A stretch of DNA of 6,100 nt from NCBI GenBank assembly GCA_947599995.1, contig CANQFW010000075.1, forward strand, positions 1-6,100, read 5' to 3'. Numbering within the stretch: position 1 is the first letter of the stretch; the number at the start of each line of letters is the position of its first letter. Positions 4,880-6,100 of this stretch are shown piece by piece. The notes beneath the pieces are model-generated. The model did not search any database, had not been told where the DNA came from, and saw nothing but the letters and a program-made list of their open reading frames with translations. The position numbers and the translations under genes are program-made. This DNA comes from an uncultured Clostridia bacterium. Lineage in GTDB: Bacteria > Bacillota > Clostridia > TANB77 > CAG-508.

Positions 4880-5200
4880 TCTTTTTTTGATTGATAAAAT
4901 CCATAATTTACAATACTTACAAGAGAATATTTGTTGGTTGTTTTTATGGTTATTTCTCCGAGTTTTTTGTAATTTTTTTAATGCAGTTCTTACATTTTGT
5001 TCTGAAAGTCCTGTCTCCGTTGCTAATATTTCTCGTGATGTTATTCTTTGTCCAGGAAGAATTTCTATACCATGCCATTTCGCTGGAGTCCAATTAACAG
5101 TTAATAACAAATGAGTAAAAACTCTAAACACATTTATATCATCATACCATTCCCATTCGAGAATTTTTCTATGTAAATTGATAAACCCCTCTGTGTACAT
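4838..5200 (-). CDS. Phage replisome organizer, winged-helix N-terminal part (frameshifted)
   Basis: Residues 1-80 are a standard phage replication-initiator N-terminus: MYTEGFINLHRKILEWEWY, then NVFRVFTHLLLTVNW (23-37), a GxEILPGQ strand turn (44-51) and a helix-turn-helix (ITSREILATETGLSEQNVRTALKKL, 53-77). It probably binds the origin repeats in its own gene and recruits the helicase-loading machinery in the cytoplasm. AAAGGA precedes the ATG by about 10 bases; the gap to recT is 23 bases. After T80 the frame changes: the 40 remaining residues of this frame (RRNNHKNNQQ and onwards) are unlike the family, whereas skipping C4960 restores GEITIKTTNKY, the expected wing, and leads on to 4393. 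So this 120-residue product is either truncated or joined by recoding. The first 80 residues are firmly placed; the ending is uncertain. Confidence 0.8.
   Translation of the reverse strand: MYTEGFINLHRKILEWEWYDDINVFRVFTHLLLTVNWTPAKWHGIEILPGQRITSREILATETGLSEQNVRTALKKLQKTRRNNHKNNQQIFSCKYCKLWILSIKKRKSNQQNNQQSTIN
4955..4981 (-). other. Frameshift point in the replisome organizer gene
   Basis: The two frames meet between a 7-A run (4979-4973), a 6-A run (4968-4963) and the rare codon CGG (4960-4958), all read on the minus strand. Dropping C4960 gives LQKTGEITIK; dropping one A of the 6-A run gives LQKLGEITIK. Both restore a 268-residue protein. A homopolymer sequencing error, a real mutation or +1 recoding at the slow CGG codon are all possible. 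Confidence 0.65.
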
Positions 5201-5223
5201 AACTTTCTTCCTTTCTCACTAAT

Positions 5224-6087
5224 TTATTTTTGTAAAAATGGATCCTCTTCATCTGTGGATTTGCTTTGTTCTTTTGTATCATTTACAACTTCTTGTGATT
5301 GTTGTGGTTCTTCTTGAATAGGTTCTGTTATCTCGTAGTCATTGTCAACATATTCATAAGTTCCATCTTCTTTTATTTCTGCCATATCACTTTCCATAGC
5401 TTTTTGCATATCAACACTCATAATACCCCATTTTGAAATAAGTTGTCTTAACATTGTTTTGTATGCCATACCATCAAAATCTTTTTCCCAAAAGGTGTAT
5501 CCTTTATGTGCTTTATAACCCATTGAATATTTTTCAGCATGTGCTTCCATGTGTTTCTTTGTCCAATATAATGTTTTTCTAAAACCATTTAGATATTCAA
5601 ACATAGCATAATATCCAATTGTCTGTGCTTTTTCTCTTTCTTCTTCATCTTCTATCAATTTAACTTCAATATCTTCATTAAGTGCATCATATTTAATTAG
5701 TTCTCCCTCTTTTATTGCAAGTACATTTAATTTCTTATAATAACCGCTTCTAATAGCAAGTTGAATATAACCCTTATAACCTATCTGGAATTGTGCAACT
5801 TTACATCCTCTTTTGCTATCATTGAAAGGGACCATATAATATTGTCCTAATTGTGGACTAGGGCTCAAATTAAGAGCCTGTCCTACTAATGCTGCAGAAA
5901 GAATTGTTGAATTATCACATTCTGCTAATTGTGGATTTGTTGATACTGCTGATATAATTGCAGTTATAAATTGTTGACCTTTTTCTCCACCTACCATTTC
6001 ATTGATTTTCTTTTTCATAGCATCTGTGCCTAAAAATGCACTAAATGTTTGTTTTTGTGATTTTACTAAACTATTTTTTGCTTCCAT
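5224..6087 (-). CDS. recT: RecT family single-strand annealing protein
   Basis: A 287-residue protein, typical RecT length. Family features in order: an N-terminal segment MKKKINEMVGGEKGQQFITAI (24-44); NPQLAECD (51-58) and the ILSAALVGQALNLSPSPQLGQYYMVPF block (62-88); the core QIGYKGYIQLAIRSGYYK (101-118); and FWEKDFDGMAYKTMLRQLISKWG (199-221). RecT binds single-stranded DNA in the cytoplasm and anneals complementary strands, promoting phage recombination, usually with an exonuclease partner encoded nearby; such a partner would lie before 6100, out of view. From about residue 240 the tail is acidic and disordered and ends DEEDPFLQK, similar in character to the acidic DxPF tip of SSB proteins. 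GGAGG at 6100-6096 lies 8 bases before the ATG. All core blocks are intact. Confidence 0.96.
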   Translation of the reverse strand: MEAKNSLVKSQKQTFSAFLGTDAMKKKINEMVGGEKGQQFITAIISAVSTNPQLAECDNSTILSAALVGQALNLSPSPQLGQYYMVPFNDSKRGCKVAQFQIGYKGYIQLAIRSGYYKKLNVLAIKEGELIKYDALNEDIEVKLIEDEEEREKAQTIGYYAMFEYLNGFRKTLYWTKKHMEAHAEKYSMGYKAHKGYTFWEKDFDGMAYKTMLRQLISKWGIMSVDMQKAMESDMAEIKEDGTYEYVDNDYEITEPIQEEPQQSQEVVNDTKEQSKSTDEEDPFLQK

Positions 6088-6100
6088 TTAATTTTCCTCC
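6088..6100 (-). promoter_or_regulatory. Ribosome binding site of recT
   Basis: GGAGG occupies 6100-6096 on the minus strand, followed by AAAATTAA and the ATG. It fixes the recT start and shows that the window ends just inside the spacer before recT. The promoter of this early operon must lie outside the window. Confidence 0.85.

Noticed and set aside
4813..4952. Short regular repeats as a CRISPR array
   Set aside because: Units are 11 bp with no spacers and lie in a coding frame; CRISPR repeats are much longer with unique spacers.
4973..4981. A AAA AAA in codon register as a -1 slippery site in the organizer
   Set aside because: A -1 shift here reaches TAA after seven codons; only the +1 (or -2) frame leads to the C-terminal half.
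4842..5114. Plus-strand frames at 4842-5114 and 4891-5097
   Set aside because: They are antisense to the organizer's winged-helix region and iterons, with no start signals.

Overview
The window is very AT-rich. Every convincing gene reads on the minus strand, so transcription runs from position 6100 towards position 1. Shine-Dalgarno sites are strong (AGGAGG type), spacers are a few bases long, and several stops and starts overlap. These traits, together with RecT, a winged-helix replisome organizer and a RusA resolvase, point to the early recombination/replication region of a tailed phage or prophage of a low-GC Firmicute, probably a gut Clostridia-type host. The host is inferred from composition and protein style; no chromosomal host gene is present.

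In transcription order: (1) 6087-5224, RecT single-strand annealing protein. (2) 5200-4393, a phage replisome-organizer gene split by one frameshift near 4960: an N-terminal winged-helix half (5200-4838) and a C-terminal half that stays open in the other frame from 4959 to 4393. Inside it lie six 11-bp TGGTT repeats (4813-4879) beside an almost pure A/T tract (4727-4810), together a good candidate for the phage replication origin. (3) 4396-4229, a 55-residue Cys-motif protein whose mRNA contains a 17-bp hairpin. (4) 4228-4062, the only sizeable non-coding gap, with a candidate promoter and an 8-bp dyad. (5) 4061-3624, RusA. (6) 3646-1342, a chain of small phage genes of mostly unknown function, including two small membrane proteins, a small Cys-rich protein and a protein with a WGDDWDD...YEHNAGEPYE core. 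Several are below 60 residues. (7) 1349-1, a basic coiled-coil protein, a LemA family membrane protein and a second membrane-anchored protein that runs off the window.

As a system, RecT anneals single strands, the organizer would bind the repeats in its own gene and load the replication machinery, and RusA resolves the branched DNA produced by replication and recombination. The small genes are probably accessory. LemA and its membrane neighbour form a possible envelope-directed module that does not fit DNA metabolism.

The points most worth a second look are the 11-bp repeats that are out of codon phase, the frameshift in the organizer, the hairpin at 4264-4304 that pairs fully only as minus-strand RNA, and the LemA pair. 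Coding in every stretch above 300 bases is accounted for; I saw no tRNA, rRNA, CRISPR array, insertion sequence or integrase.
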